From contig NZ_JAMXLR010000095.1 of NCBI RefSeq assembly GCF_024054565.1, positions 189,966 through 245,397 of the forward strand: DNA of 55,432 nucleotides, given 5' to 3'. The DNA is from Aeoliella straminimaris. GTDB taxonomy: Bacteria; Planctomycetota; Planctomycetia; Pirellulales; Lacipirellulaceae. The notes beneath the pieces are model-generated. The model was not told the origin of the DNA. It ran no database searches and saw nothing but the letters and a program-made list of their open reading frames with translations. Within the stretch, counting starts at the first letter, position 1. Each line of letters begins with the position of its first letter. Position numbers and translations under genes: made by a program. Shown here piece after piece: positions 28,029 to 36,143 of the stretch.

Positions 28029-28925
28029 ATGAAACAACTGCAAAGTAAGCGAGCTCTTGTCACAGGGGCAGCATCGGGCATCGGGCAGGCGATTGCGCTG
28101 GAGCTCGCTCGGCAGGCAGTGCATTTGCTGCTGGCCGATCGCGATCAGGCTGGCATGGCCCGAACCGCCCAGATGGCTGGCGAACTGGGCGTCGGCGTTA
28201 ACACGTTTTGCTACGACGCCGCGCATCCCGAGGAAATCGTCGAGCTGGCGAAGTTCGCCGCTGCACTGCCCGACGGTGTCGACATCCTAGTGAACAACGC
28301 CGGCATCACCTATCGCGGCATGACCGACAGGATGGAGCCCGAGCTTTGGCAGCGCGTGCTGGACGTCAACCTGTACGCTCCCATACGGCTCACTCAAGAA
28401 CTGTTGCCAATGCTGTTGTGCAAACCCGATGTGCACATCCTGAATGTATGTAGCGTGTTGGGACTGGTGGGGCTACCAAAGGTCTGCGCGTACAGCACCT
28501 CAAAGTTCGGCCTGGTGGGCTACACCGAGTCGCTCCGCAGCGAGTATGGCGTGCAAGGCGTAGGGGTCACGGCGCTGTGCCCTGGATTGGTGCGGACGAA
28601 TCTGTTCGACGCTTCGATTCCCAACGGTTACGAAGAGCGCAAGAAACCACCTCGCTGGGCCACCACCACACCGGATCGCGTCGCCAAGGCTGCGGTCAAA
28701 GCAATTCGCAAGAACAAGGCCCGCGTCGTGATGGAGCCCGTCGCCTGCTTGATGTGCTTTGCCAAACGCTTCATGCCACGACTGTTGGACTTCGCGCTGC
28801 ACTTGGGACGTCGCAAACGGACCGAGCAGCGGCTGGCCTACTGGCGAAGGTGGCAGGCCGAGCACATGGCCTACCAACCACCAAGTGCAAGCCAGATGCC
28901 TGAACCCGAACGCAGGGCCGCCTAA
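28029..28925 (+). CDS. SDR-family oxidoreductase with basic C-terminal extension
   Basis: 298 residues. Classical SDR features: TGAASGIGQ at about 12-20, NNAG, the catalytic serine in VCSVLG and YSTSK. After about residue 215 there is an extension with basic helices (KFGxx-type pattern lost; FAKRFMPRLLDFALHLGRRKR), seen in SDRs that act on lipids near membranes. It follows the candidate halogenase by 72 bases on the same strand and may act on the same compound. Substrate unknown. Confidence 0.83.
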   Translation: MKQLQSKRALVTGAASGIGQAIALELARQAVHLLLADRDQAGMARTAQMAGELGVGVNTFCYDAAHPEEIVELAKFAAALPDGVDILVNNAGITYRGMTDRMEPELWQRVLDVNLYAPIRLTQELLPMLLCKPDVHILNVCSVLGLVGLPKVCAYSTSKFGLVGYTESLRSEYGVQGVGVTALCPGLVRTNLFDASIPNGYEERKKPPRWATTTPDRVAKAAVKAIRKNKARVVMEPVACLMCFAKRFMPRLLDFALHLGRRKRTEQRLAYWRRWQAEHMAYQPPSASQMPEPERRAA

Positions 28926-28982
28926 GGCATATTGAGGACAATAGGAGCAAGATAGAATTCGGCCATGGAAGGCCCTGTGAGC

Positions 28983-29011
28983 TTGGACCAACCGCTAGCG
29001 TGCCCTACAAT
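28983..29011 (+). promoter_or_regulatory. Sigma-70-type promoter for the GH10 gene
   Basis: TTGGAC at 28983-28988, exactly 17 bases, then TACAAT at 29006-29011. Transcription would begin near 29018, leaving a short leader with GAGGAG (29034-29039) eight bases... before the ATG at 29047. Match and spacing are good, but this is a prediction. Confidence 0.5.
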
Positions 29012-29046
29012 CGGCGCGGGGGAGGTCCGAGCCGAGGAGCACTTCC

Positions 29047-30876
29047 ATGAGGCACCACCACGCTGCTTTCTATTTTCAGGCGACGCTGTTTGTCGCACTC
29101 AGCTACATCTCTACGACGAGCGTTGGCTACGAGTACGCCTTCTCCGAATTCAATAATGCGGAGTTCGGGCACACCTTCGGCGACTTCCAGCAGGAGCCCG
29201 GTGACAGCTCCCTGCGGCTATTCGATATCGCCAACGGAGCGGGTGGCGCCGGCATCTATCTGGGTGAGGGAATCGACTTCACGGACTTTGCCGACTCGCG
29301 GGTGAAGATTGACTTCACGGTCAATGCTTCCAATCGAGCTCGCTGGTTCGAGTTCGAGCTGTACGACGTCAACTCCCACGCCGCGAAGTGGCGGTTCGAT
29401 GTCCAGCAACTGCCAGCAGATGTCAAACAGCACGGGGCATCTCTGGCCACGTTGGCCAATCCCGATTTTGTCATACGCAACGTTGACCATCCGGGGACCT
29501 TCGATCTGAGTAAGGTCCGCCTGATGCAGATTGTCGGCGACTACGGCTCGGCGGTGGGAAGTTTCGATATTTCGTTCGACCGCATCACCGTCGAGACGGA
29601 CCTGGCCTATCCCGGTGCGCCGGACGAAGCGTGGTACACCGAGGCCGAGCGGCGGATCGAAGCAAATCGCAAAGCCAATTTGACCGTTGTGGTCCGCGAC
29701 GCGGAGGGCCATGTGGTACCGGGCGCGAAGGTACACGTGGCCATGCAGCGGCATGAGTTCGGTTTCGGGTCGGCCATCGCCACGTCGTGGATCAATGCCG
29801 AGGGGGCTGATGCCGAACAGTACCGCCAGAAACTATTGGAACTGTTTAACCTGACGACCACCGAGAACGCCCTGAAATGGCGGGCGTGGTCAGGGGCGTA
29901 CGGCTCGGCCAATTGGTCGCAAGACAACACGCTCGCCGCGCTCGACTGGCTAGCCGATCACAACCTGCCCGTGCGAGGTCACAACGTGATCTGGCCGGGG
30001 GAGCGATGGTTGCCGCAACCGATTCTCGACATGGTAGAGCCGACTCTGCAGTCGGGCGAGCCGCTCGATGCCGAGGGGCAACAGGCATTGCGCGCGGCCA
30101 TCGCTGCGCATATCGATGATGTCGTGGGGCAGACGGCTGGCAAGGTCGTGACGTGGGACGTGGTGAACGAACCCCGCGCCAACCACCTGTTGATGGACGC
30201 CTTGGACGAAGGCAACGCCGCGATGGTCGACTGGTTCAACCAGGTCAAGAGCGTGCTGGCCGCCCACGACTCGTCGGCCAAGCTGGTTCTCAATGAGTAT
30301 GACATCGTGATCACCGGAGGTGCGACCGACACCAAGAGTCAGCAAACGTTCTTCGACCAGTTGCGGGCACTGCAGCAGGCTGGAGCGGCGATTGACGGAC
30401 TCGGAATTCAAGGGCACTTTCGTGAGGGCAATTTGACGGGCCCCGAAGACTTGTGGTCCATCTTCGACCGCTTCGCCGCGCTCGGGCTCGGCATGGAGAT
30501 CACCGAGTTCGACTTCGGCACGACCAATCGTGAACTGCAGGCGAGGTACCTGCGGGACTTTTTCACAGCGGCCTTCGCTCATGAGTCGATCGATAACATC
30601 GTGCAGTGGGGATTCTGGGCCGGAGCGCACTTCCAGCCCGAGGCCGCGCTATTTAGCAAGGAATGGAGCATCCGACCGCATGGCCAGGCTTACGTCGACC
30701 TGGTGTTCGACCAGTGGTGGACCGATGAGCAGACATCCACCAACGATCAAGGTGAAATCACCGTGCGTGGATTTAAGGGGCAATACAAAGTGACCGCCGA
30801 GGCCAACGGACGTGAAGTTACGGCCGAAGTTAATTTGAGCGAAGGAGGGAACACTGTCGAGCTGACGCTCGATTGA
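29047..30876 (+). CDS. Exported GH10 endo-beta-xylanase
   Basis: 609 residues. A signal peptide (about 1-27) and a strand-rich N-terminal domain of about 180 residues, probably carbohydrate-binding, precede a GH10 barrel (about 225-560). The acid/base glutamate is Glu375 in WDVVNEP and the nucleophile Glu487 in EITEFDF. The C-terminus carries a small beta domain (GEITVRGFKGQYKVTAE). GH10 enzymes cut beta-1,4-xylan outside the cell. GAGGAG precedes the ATG, and a good promoter lies upstream. The adjacent minus-strand gene also encodes an exported protein. Confidence 0.93.
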   Translation: MRHHHAAFYFQATLFVALSYISTTSVGYEYAFSEFNNAEFGHTFGDFQQEPGDSSLRLFDIANGAGGAGIYLGEGIDFTDFADSRVKIDFTVNASNRARWFEFELYDVNSHAAKWRFDVQQLPADVKQHGASLATLANPDFVIRNVDHPGTFDLSKVRLMQIVGDYGSAVGSFDISFDRITVETDLAYPGAPDEAWYTEAERRIEANRKANLTVVVRDAEGHVVPGAKVHVAMQRHEFGFGSAIATSWINAEGADAEQYRQKLLELFNLTTTENALKWRAWSGAYGSANWSQDNTLAALDWLADHNLPVRGHNVIWPGERWLPQPILDMVEPTLQSGEPLDAEGQQALRAAIAAHIDDVVGQTAGKVVTWDVVNEPRANHLLMDALDEGNAAMVDWFNQVKSVLAAHDSSAKLVLNEYDIVITGGATDTKSQQTFFDQLRALQQAGAAIDGLGIQGHFREGNLTGPEDLWSIFDRFAALGLGMEITEFDFGTTNRELQARYLRDFFTAAFAHESIDNIVQWGFWAGAHFQPEAALFSKEWSIRPHGQAYVDLVFDQWWTDEQTSTNDQGEITVRGFKGQYKVTAEANGREVTAEVNLSEGGNTVELTLD

Positions 30877-30895
30877 AGTACCGATGTAGCTATTG

Positions 30896-33019
30896 CTATT
30901 GGCCGATGGGTGTGAAAGTGGGCGGAAAGTCGAGCGCCGAGCCATGGAACTCTTGCTCGAACGTACCCGGCTTGGTGGGAGTGACCTCGCCGGCGTAGCC
31001 GAACGAGCGGCCACTGCCATCTGCGTCTACTTCCACTGTAACTGTCAGGCGATAGGTCCGGCCAACGACGAGCCCGTCGATTTCGAAGTTGCCATGCTCG
31101 TCGGTAGTGGCCGATCCCCCAAAGGCTTCGGTAGAAATGCCATCTGGATACTCAATATGAATGGCACAACGGATTTTTCGATTCTCGAGCGGGACGTCCA
31201 GTTCCTCATCAATGAATCTGCCGATGAGTTTGGCGGCAGGCGCGATGGATACTTCATAGATTTCGTCATCGGGTGTAATGCGGGCGATGCCGGCGTGACG
31301 CTTGCCATCGACAGTCGCACTGGCATGCAGGTAGTGAGGTCCGCCGATGAGGCGAGTTTCGAACCAGCCTTCTGCGTCGCCTACTGCACGGATGTGTTGA
31401 CCGCTGAAACCATCAAGGGGGTAGCTGAACACGCGGGCCGCCGCCACCGGTTGCTGAGCGGCACCGGCCAGCAGCACCCTCCCCTTCACAATACGATCTT
31501 TCTCGAACTGCCGGGGCGTGACTTGGACTAGCACTTCCTTCTCGGTTTCGCCGCCGACCACAAAGCTGGGCCGCTCTACCATTTCGAGACCGGATAGGTA
31601 GTACGAGCCGGGACCTACGAAGAACTCGAACTTGCCTTCTGCGTCGGTTTGCGTCCACTCGCCAAGGCCCGGACTGATAGCGAGTCGTGAGTCGGTTGGG
31701 TTCGGGATCTTCTCCGAGTCGGGGAGTTCGTAGTAGCTATTGATGGTCTTCTGGTTAAGTCGCAGTCGGGAGTTGGACACAGGTTCGCCGGTCGTTGCCA
31801 TCTGAGCACGGCCATGCACTCGGGTGGCCGGCACCAGACGCAGCCGTACGCCGTCCAGGTCCTGGTCGAGCACGACCAGGTTCACGCCAGGAGATGCCCA
31901 TTGTTTGTTATCGCCAGCAACGAGTTGGTAGTACATGTTGCGACTTACCAGCACCTCGAAACTGCCATCGTCGTTGGCGGCCACCGATTGCTGGCGAAAG
32001 TTGTCAAAGCCGTGGCCATCGCCTGCAATGTTGATGGTAATGTCAGATCCCTGCACGCCTTCGGGCAAGGCCACCTTACCGCTAAGAGAGACCATCTGGA
32101 CCAGCGTCGCCTGGACAATTGGTTCGAGCGATTTGGGGTCGTAGTTTGCGCGCTCCGTGGCCGAGTAGCCTTCCATGCGGGCCCAGATCGTGGTGACGCG
32201 ACTGAGATCGGCGGGAACTTCGAACGTGCAACGTCCCGAGTCGTCGGTCGTGTACTGGAACTCGGGCATCCCACTCAGATTGAGGTCCGCGCCCTTGTCG
32301 GGTTTGAGGTACAACCAGGGATAGACCTTGGCTCCCGCGAGTGGGTTGCCATCCTGGTCGACAACTTCGACGATCACCTCGCGACTGCCGTTGAGAACCA
32401 GTTCGATGGGTTCGTCGTGCGTCGGAGGCAGCAAGTTGGGATCCGTCTTGGGCATGCCGGGATAGGTGAAAGCAAAATAATCCAGTCCCAGGCCGGGTTT
32501 CATGGCCACGATGGTTTGCCGCGGTGCGCTATGCGGAACACGCAAGGCGGCCCTACCCTGTTGGTCTGTAGTGCCCCTAAACACATCTCGGAAACTTGAC
32601 TGCAGCAGAACCGTGGCATCCCCCACTGGGGTACCGGATTCGTCGACCACGCGGACTTTCATCGTTCGCGCTGGCGCGAGCTCGATGGAGACTGGCTTCA
32701 GCGATTCGGGCAGCTCTTGCGTCCAAGGTAACTGCACCTGCCCCATGTTTTGGCCGTCGTCCGCGTAGACTGTTAGACCCGACACCTGCTTGGGCGCAAT
32801 ATTCAGCGTCACCAGCCCTTCGCTGTCGGTGGTTGCAGAGGGGGTCTGCCGTGGGGGAAACGCATTGGCGTAAACTTCGACGCCAGCGGCGGGAGTTCCC
32901 CCTGCACCGGTCACCGTGACCTTTAGCGGAAGCGTTTCAGCGCCGGTCGAAACTTCATCGGCGACGGCGACAGCGGTCAAAGCAATCCATCCAGCAAGCG
33001 ACAGTGCGAGTCGTCCCAT
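30896..33019 (-). CDS. Large exported protein of carboxypeptidase-regulatory-like repeats
   Basis: 707 residues with a signal peptide (about 1-21). The rest is a series of Ig-like carboxypeptidase-regulatory-type modules, each with the pattern V-x-G-x-P-x-A-GA-x-V-x2-...-T-D-x-x-G-x-F/A (for example DQDGNPLAGAKVYPW, DESGTPVGDATVLL, and TDEHGNFEIDGL near the end). Such modules build extracellular or envelope proteins; no enzymatic motif is visible. GAGGAGG lies about 11 bases before the ATG. Converges with the GH10 gene, 19 bases apart. Confidence 0.82.
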   Translation of the reverse strand: MGRLALSLAGWIALTAVAVADEVSTGAETLPLKVTVTGAGGTPAAGVEVYANAFPPRQTPSATTDSEGLVTLNIAPKQVSGLTVYADDGQNMGQVQLPWTQELPESLKPVSIELAPARTMKVRVVDESGTPVGDATVLLQSSFRDVFRGTTDQQGRAALRVPHSAPRQTIVAMKPGLGLDYFAFTYPGMPKTDPNLLPPTHDEPIELVLNGSREVIVEVVDQDGNPLAGAKVYPWLYLKPDKGADLNLSGMPEFQYTTDDSGRCTFEVPADLSRVTTIWARMEGYSATERANYDPKSLEPIVQATLVQMVSLSGKVALPEGVQGSDITINIAGDGHGFDNFRQQSVAANDDGSFEVLVSRNMYYQLVAGDNKQWASPGVNLVVLDQDLDGVRLRLVPATRVHGRAQMATTGEPVSNSRLRLNQKTINSYYELPDSEKIPNPTDSRLAISPGLGEWTQTDAEGKFEFFVGPGSYYLSGLEMVERPSFVVGGETEKEVLVQVTPRQFEKDRIVKGRVLLAGAAQQPVAAARVFSYPLDGFSGQHIRAVGDAEGWFETRLIGGPHYLHASATVDGKRHAGIARITPDDEIYEVSIAPAAKLIGRFIDEELDVPLENRKIRCAIHIEYPDGISTEAFGGSATTDEHGNFEIDGLVVGRTYRLTVTVEVDADGSGRSFGYAGEVTPTKPGTFEQEFHGSALDFPPTFTPIGQ

Positions 33020-33143
33020 CGGTGAGAGCCCCTCCTCAACGAGATAGCTGTCTGTGGCGTGCCAGAAGCGTACCGGCAGCGCGGGGGTCAGTATAGCACT
33101 GCTGGATGCTGATTGCGGAACGGCTCACCACGTGGCAGCGGCT

Positions 33144-33671
33144 TCAGACACTGGCCGTGGCCGATTGCAGGACGCGGCACATGGCCTCGTCGAAAGCTAC
33201 CAGCAGGATTTCGTCGAAAAAGTCTTCGACCATGGTGAAGCTGGCTATTTCGCGATGAGCGATCATCGCAGCCCGATTGGCGGGAAAACCGTACACGCCG
33301 CAGCTGATGGCTGGAAAGGCGAGCGAACGGACGTCGTGCTCTACGGCCAGTTGCAGGCAGTTGCGGTAGCAGTTGGCCAGATAATTGGATTCGCCGTAAC
33401 CGCCGCCGTGCCAGATGGGGCCCACGGTGTGGATTACCCATTTGGAGGGCAAGTTGAAGCCGGGCGTGATGCGGGCCTCGCCGGTGGGACAGCGTACGCC
33501 GGGACGCCACTGTTCGACCTGCTCGCACGCTTCGCGGAGCTGCGGGCCGGCTGCGCCATGAATGGCGCCATCGACTCCGCTTCCGCCGAGCATTTGCTCG
33601 TTGGCCGCATTTACGATGGCATCAACTTCGAGCTTGGTGATGTCGCCTTGGACGACTCGAACGAGTTCCAT
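33144..33671 (-). CDS. Macro-domain protein (ADP-ribose deacylase-like)
   Basis: 175 residues making up one macro domain. The N-terminal strand GDITKLEVDAIVNAANEQML and the loop GGSGVDGAIHGAAG are the ADP-ribose-binding signatures; SCGVYGFP is the second loop. The closest known type is YmdB, which removes acetyl from O-acetyl-ADP-ribose and can reverse ADP-ribosylation. The frame continues upstream of 33671, but the ATG there gives exactly the family N-terminus. Confidence 0.9.
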   Translation of the reverse strand: MELVRVVQGDITKLEVDAIVNAANEQMLGGSGVDGAIHGAAGPQLREACEQVEQWRPGVRCPTGEARITPGFNLPSKWVIHTVGPIWHGGGYGESNYLANCYRNCLQLAVEHDVRSLAFPAISCGVYGFPANRAAMIAHREIASFTMVEDFFDEILLVAFDEAMCRVLQSATASV

Positions 33672-33766
33672 GGGCCTACCCTTCGTACGCAGGGGGCTCC
33701 GCGCATGCGTGACACGCAAAGCAGGATGAGGATTTCCGAACAGGCTGTAGAGCTCAGAGAAGAGCC

Positions 33767-34090
33767 CTAAGGATACCACGTTCGGGTGACGGTGCCACCC
33801 AAAATCGGTCGATAACGGGTGGTCACCATGGGGGCAGCCGGCACCACGGGAATCGTCGGCCGCGCCACGACCACCGGTTGCGGTGCAACGTAAACCCTTG
33901 GGGCTGCTGGCGTTACCACCGTGGTAAACGGCCGAAGCACAGGGCGGCGGACGACGCTGGGCTGAACGACAGTCACAGCTGGAGCCGAGTAAAAGACCGT
34001 TTGGCCGTACACCTGAGCGTCGGCCGAGGGCGCGAACATCAGGGCCACCAAGGCTGCCATTACCAGGACGGAGAATTGGATATGTCTCAT
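33767..34090 (-). CDS. Small exported Pro/Val-rich protein
   Basis: 107 residues. A signal peptide (about 1-25, ending SADAQ) is followed by a low-complexity region of Pro, Val, Ala, Arg and Tyr and a conserved-looking end, RYRPILGGTVTRTWYP. Similar short proteins are frequent in Pirellulales; function unknown. AAAGGAG seven bases before the ATG is one of the best ribosome binding sites in the window, so the protein is probably well expressed. Confidence 0.72.
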   Translation of the reverse strand: MRHIQFSVLVMAALVALMFAPSADAQVYGQTVFYSAPAVTVVQPSVVRRPVLRPFTTVVTPAAPRVYVAPQPVVVARPTIPVVPAAPMVTTRYRPILGGTVTRTWYP

Positions 34091-34312
34091 GTCTCGCTCC
34101 TTTTTTCACTTCCGCGATCCGACGGTGTCGCCAACGACCACTTATTATCTGCACGATACGCCCCGCGGCAAGCAGCGAGCCCCCAATCTTCGGCGGTTGG
34201 GCAGCCGAGGGAACTGCCGTACTCTACCTAAGGTGCTTTTGTTACACTACTTAGGTTGTGCCAGGCGGAGCGTTCAGGAGTCCCGCCGCCGACTGCCCTC
34301 AGGAAATACCCA

Positions 34313-36001
34313 ATGCCCGCTGAATCCCCTTCTGTCCCAACCTCCCGCCCGTCCCGCAATTTCATTCAGCAGATTATCGATGCCGATCGGGCTAAGAACC
34401 CCCAGGTCGTGGTGCACACCCGGTTTCCTCCCGAGCCCAACGGCTACTTGCACATCGGTCACGCCAAGAGCATCTGCTTGAACTTTGGCCTTGCCAATGA
34501 ATACGAGGGCAAGTTCAACTTGCGCTTCGACGACACCAACCCGGCCAAGGAAGAGCAGGAATACGTCGACTCGATTATCGACGACGTCCGTTGGCTTGGC
34601 GGCGATTGGGAAGACCGGTTGTTCTTCGCATCGGACTATTTCGACCAACTGTACGATTGGGCCGTCAAGCTGGTCAAAAATGGCAAGGCCTACGTGTGCG
34701 ATCTCACGGCCGAGGAGATGCGCGAGCACCGAGGCACGTTGACCGAGCCCGGTAAAGACAGCCCTTATCGCACGCGTGGCGTAGAAGAAAACTTGGATCT
34801 GCTCGAGCGGATGAAAGCGGGCGAGTTTCCCGATGGCTCCCGTACGCTGCGAGCGAAGATCGACATGGCCTCGCCCAACTTGAACCTGCGTGATCCAGTG
34901 ATGTATCGCGTCAAACATGCCCATCATCATCGCACGGGCGACAACTGGTGCATCTATCCCTCGTACGACTATACCCACGGTCAGAGCGACTCGATCGAAG
35001 GCATCACCTATTCCATCTGCACGCTGGAGTTCGAGAACCACCGCCCGCTGTACGACTGGTTCATCCAGCAACTCGAGATTCACCCCCCCCGGCAGATCGA
35101 ATTTGCCCGGCTGAATCTCTCCTACTCGGTGATGAGCAAGCGAAAACTCCTTCAATTGGTGCAGGAAGGGCATGTCGCCGGTTGGGACGATCCGCGGATG
35201 CTTACCATTCGTGGTCTCCGCCGACGCGGTTACACCCCCGAGGCGATGCGGGCGTTCTGCGAACGTATCGGAGTGGCGAAGTTCAACAGCACCATCGACA
35301 TGGCCTGGCTGGAGGATGCCATCCGCGAAGACCTCAACGAACGAGCCATGCGTCGCATGGCGGTCATGCGGCCGCTGCGTGTGGTACTAACCAACGTGCA
35401 GCCTGGCGAACCACTGGAGTTGGAGGTCCCCAATCATCCGCAGAAACTCGAGGAAGGAAAACGGAAGGTGAAGATGGGGCGCGAGATTTTCATCGAGCAG
35501 GAGGACTTCATGGAAGACGCCCCCAAGAAGTTTTTCCGACTCAAGCCTGGCGGCGCCGTACGGCTTCGTGGTGCGGGAATTGCCATCTGCGAGGAGGTGG
35601 TAAAGGACAAGGAGGGCAAGGTGGCCGAGCTAAAGTGCTCGTTCAATCCCGACACAACGGCCCAGGTGGATGGCAAAAAGGTAAAAGGCACAATTCACTG
35701 GGTGGATGCCGATTCGGCCCTCGACTGCGAGGTGCGTTTGTATGATCACCTGTTTACCGTTGAGATCCCGGATGTCGCGCCCGAGGGTGGTAGCTTCCTG
35801 GACAATCTGAACCCCAGTTCTCTGGAAACCACCATCGCCAAGCTGGAGCCTTCGCTGGCGGATGCAACCAGCGGCGAGTCGTTCCAGTTCGAACGGGTGG
35901 GCTATTTTGTCGCAGATTCAGTGGATTCCAAACCGGGGAAACCGATATTCAATCGCACGGTGACGCTCCGTGACACCTGGGGAAAATCGCAGAGAAAATA
36001 G
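34313..36001 (+). CDS. glnS: Glutaminyl-tRNA synthetase
   Basis: 562 residues of class I synthetase. HIGH is at 47-50 (HIGHAKS) and VMSKR at 273-277, with the GlnRS-specific anticodon-binding beta-barrels in the C-terminal half (SFNPDTTAQVDGKKVKGTIHWV). Size matches the E. coli enzyme (554). It attaches glutamine to tRNA-Gln directly, so this organism need not rely on the transamidation route for that tRNA. The frame stays open to 34256; the ATG at 34313 gives the usual N-terminus. Confidence 0.96.
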   Translation: MPAESPSVPTSRPSRNFIQQIIDADRAKNPQVVVHTRFPPEPNGYLHIGHAKSICLNFGLANEYEGKFNLRFDDTNPAKEEQEYVDSIIDDVRWLGGDWEDRLFFASDYFDQLYDWAVKLVKNGKAYVCDLTAEEMREHRGTLTEPGKDSPYRTRGVEENLDLLERMKAGEFPDGSRTLRAKIDMASPNLNLRDPVMYRVKHAHHHRTGDNWCIYPSYDYTHGQSDSIEGITYSICTLEFENHRPLYDWFIQQLEIHPPRQIEFARLNLSYSVMSKRKLLQLVQEGHVAGWDDPRMLTIRGLRRRGYTPEAMRAFCERIGVAKFNSTIDMAWLEDAIREDLNERAMRRMAVMRPLRVVLTNVQPGEPLELEVPNHPQKLEEGKRKVKMGREIFIEQEDFMEDAPKKFFRLKPGGAVRLRGAGIAICEEVVKDKEGKVAELKCSFNPDTTAQVDGKKVKGTIHWVDADSALDCEVRLYDHLFTVEIPDVAPEGGSFLDNLNPSSLETTIAKLEPSLADATSGESFQFERVGYFVADSVDSKPGKPIFNRTVTLRDTWGKSQRK

Positions 36002-36143
36002 GCAGAAGTCGGCGAAAAAGGTGGTTGCTAGTCCAAAGTCCCCCTCCTGAGTACAATGGCCCTGTTGTGCTCAATCCGCGGTGCGGATGGCGGTTTGGCA
36101 CATGGCATGACAGGGGCTATCCTCATTCGCAAGGTCTAACACT

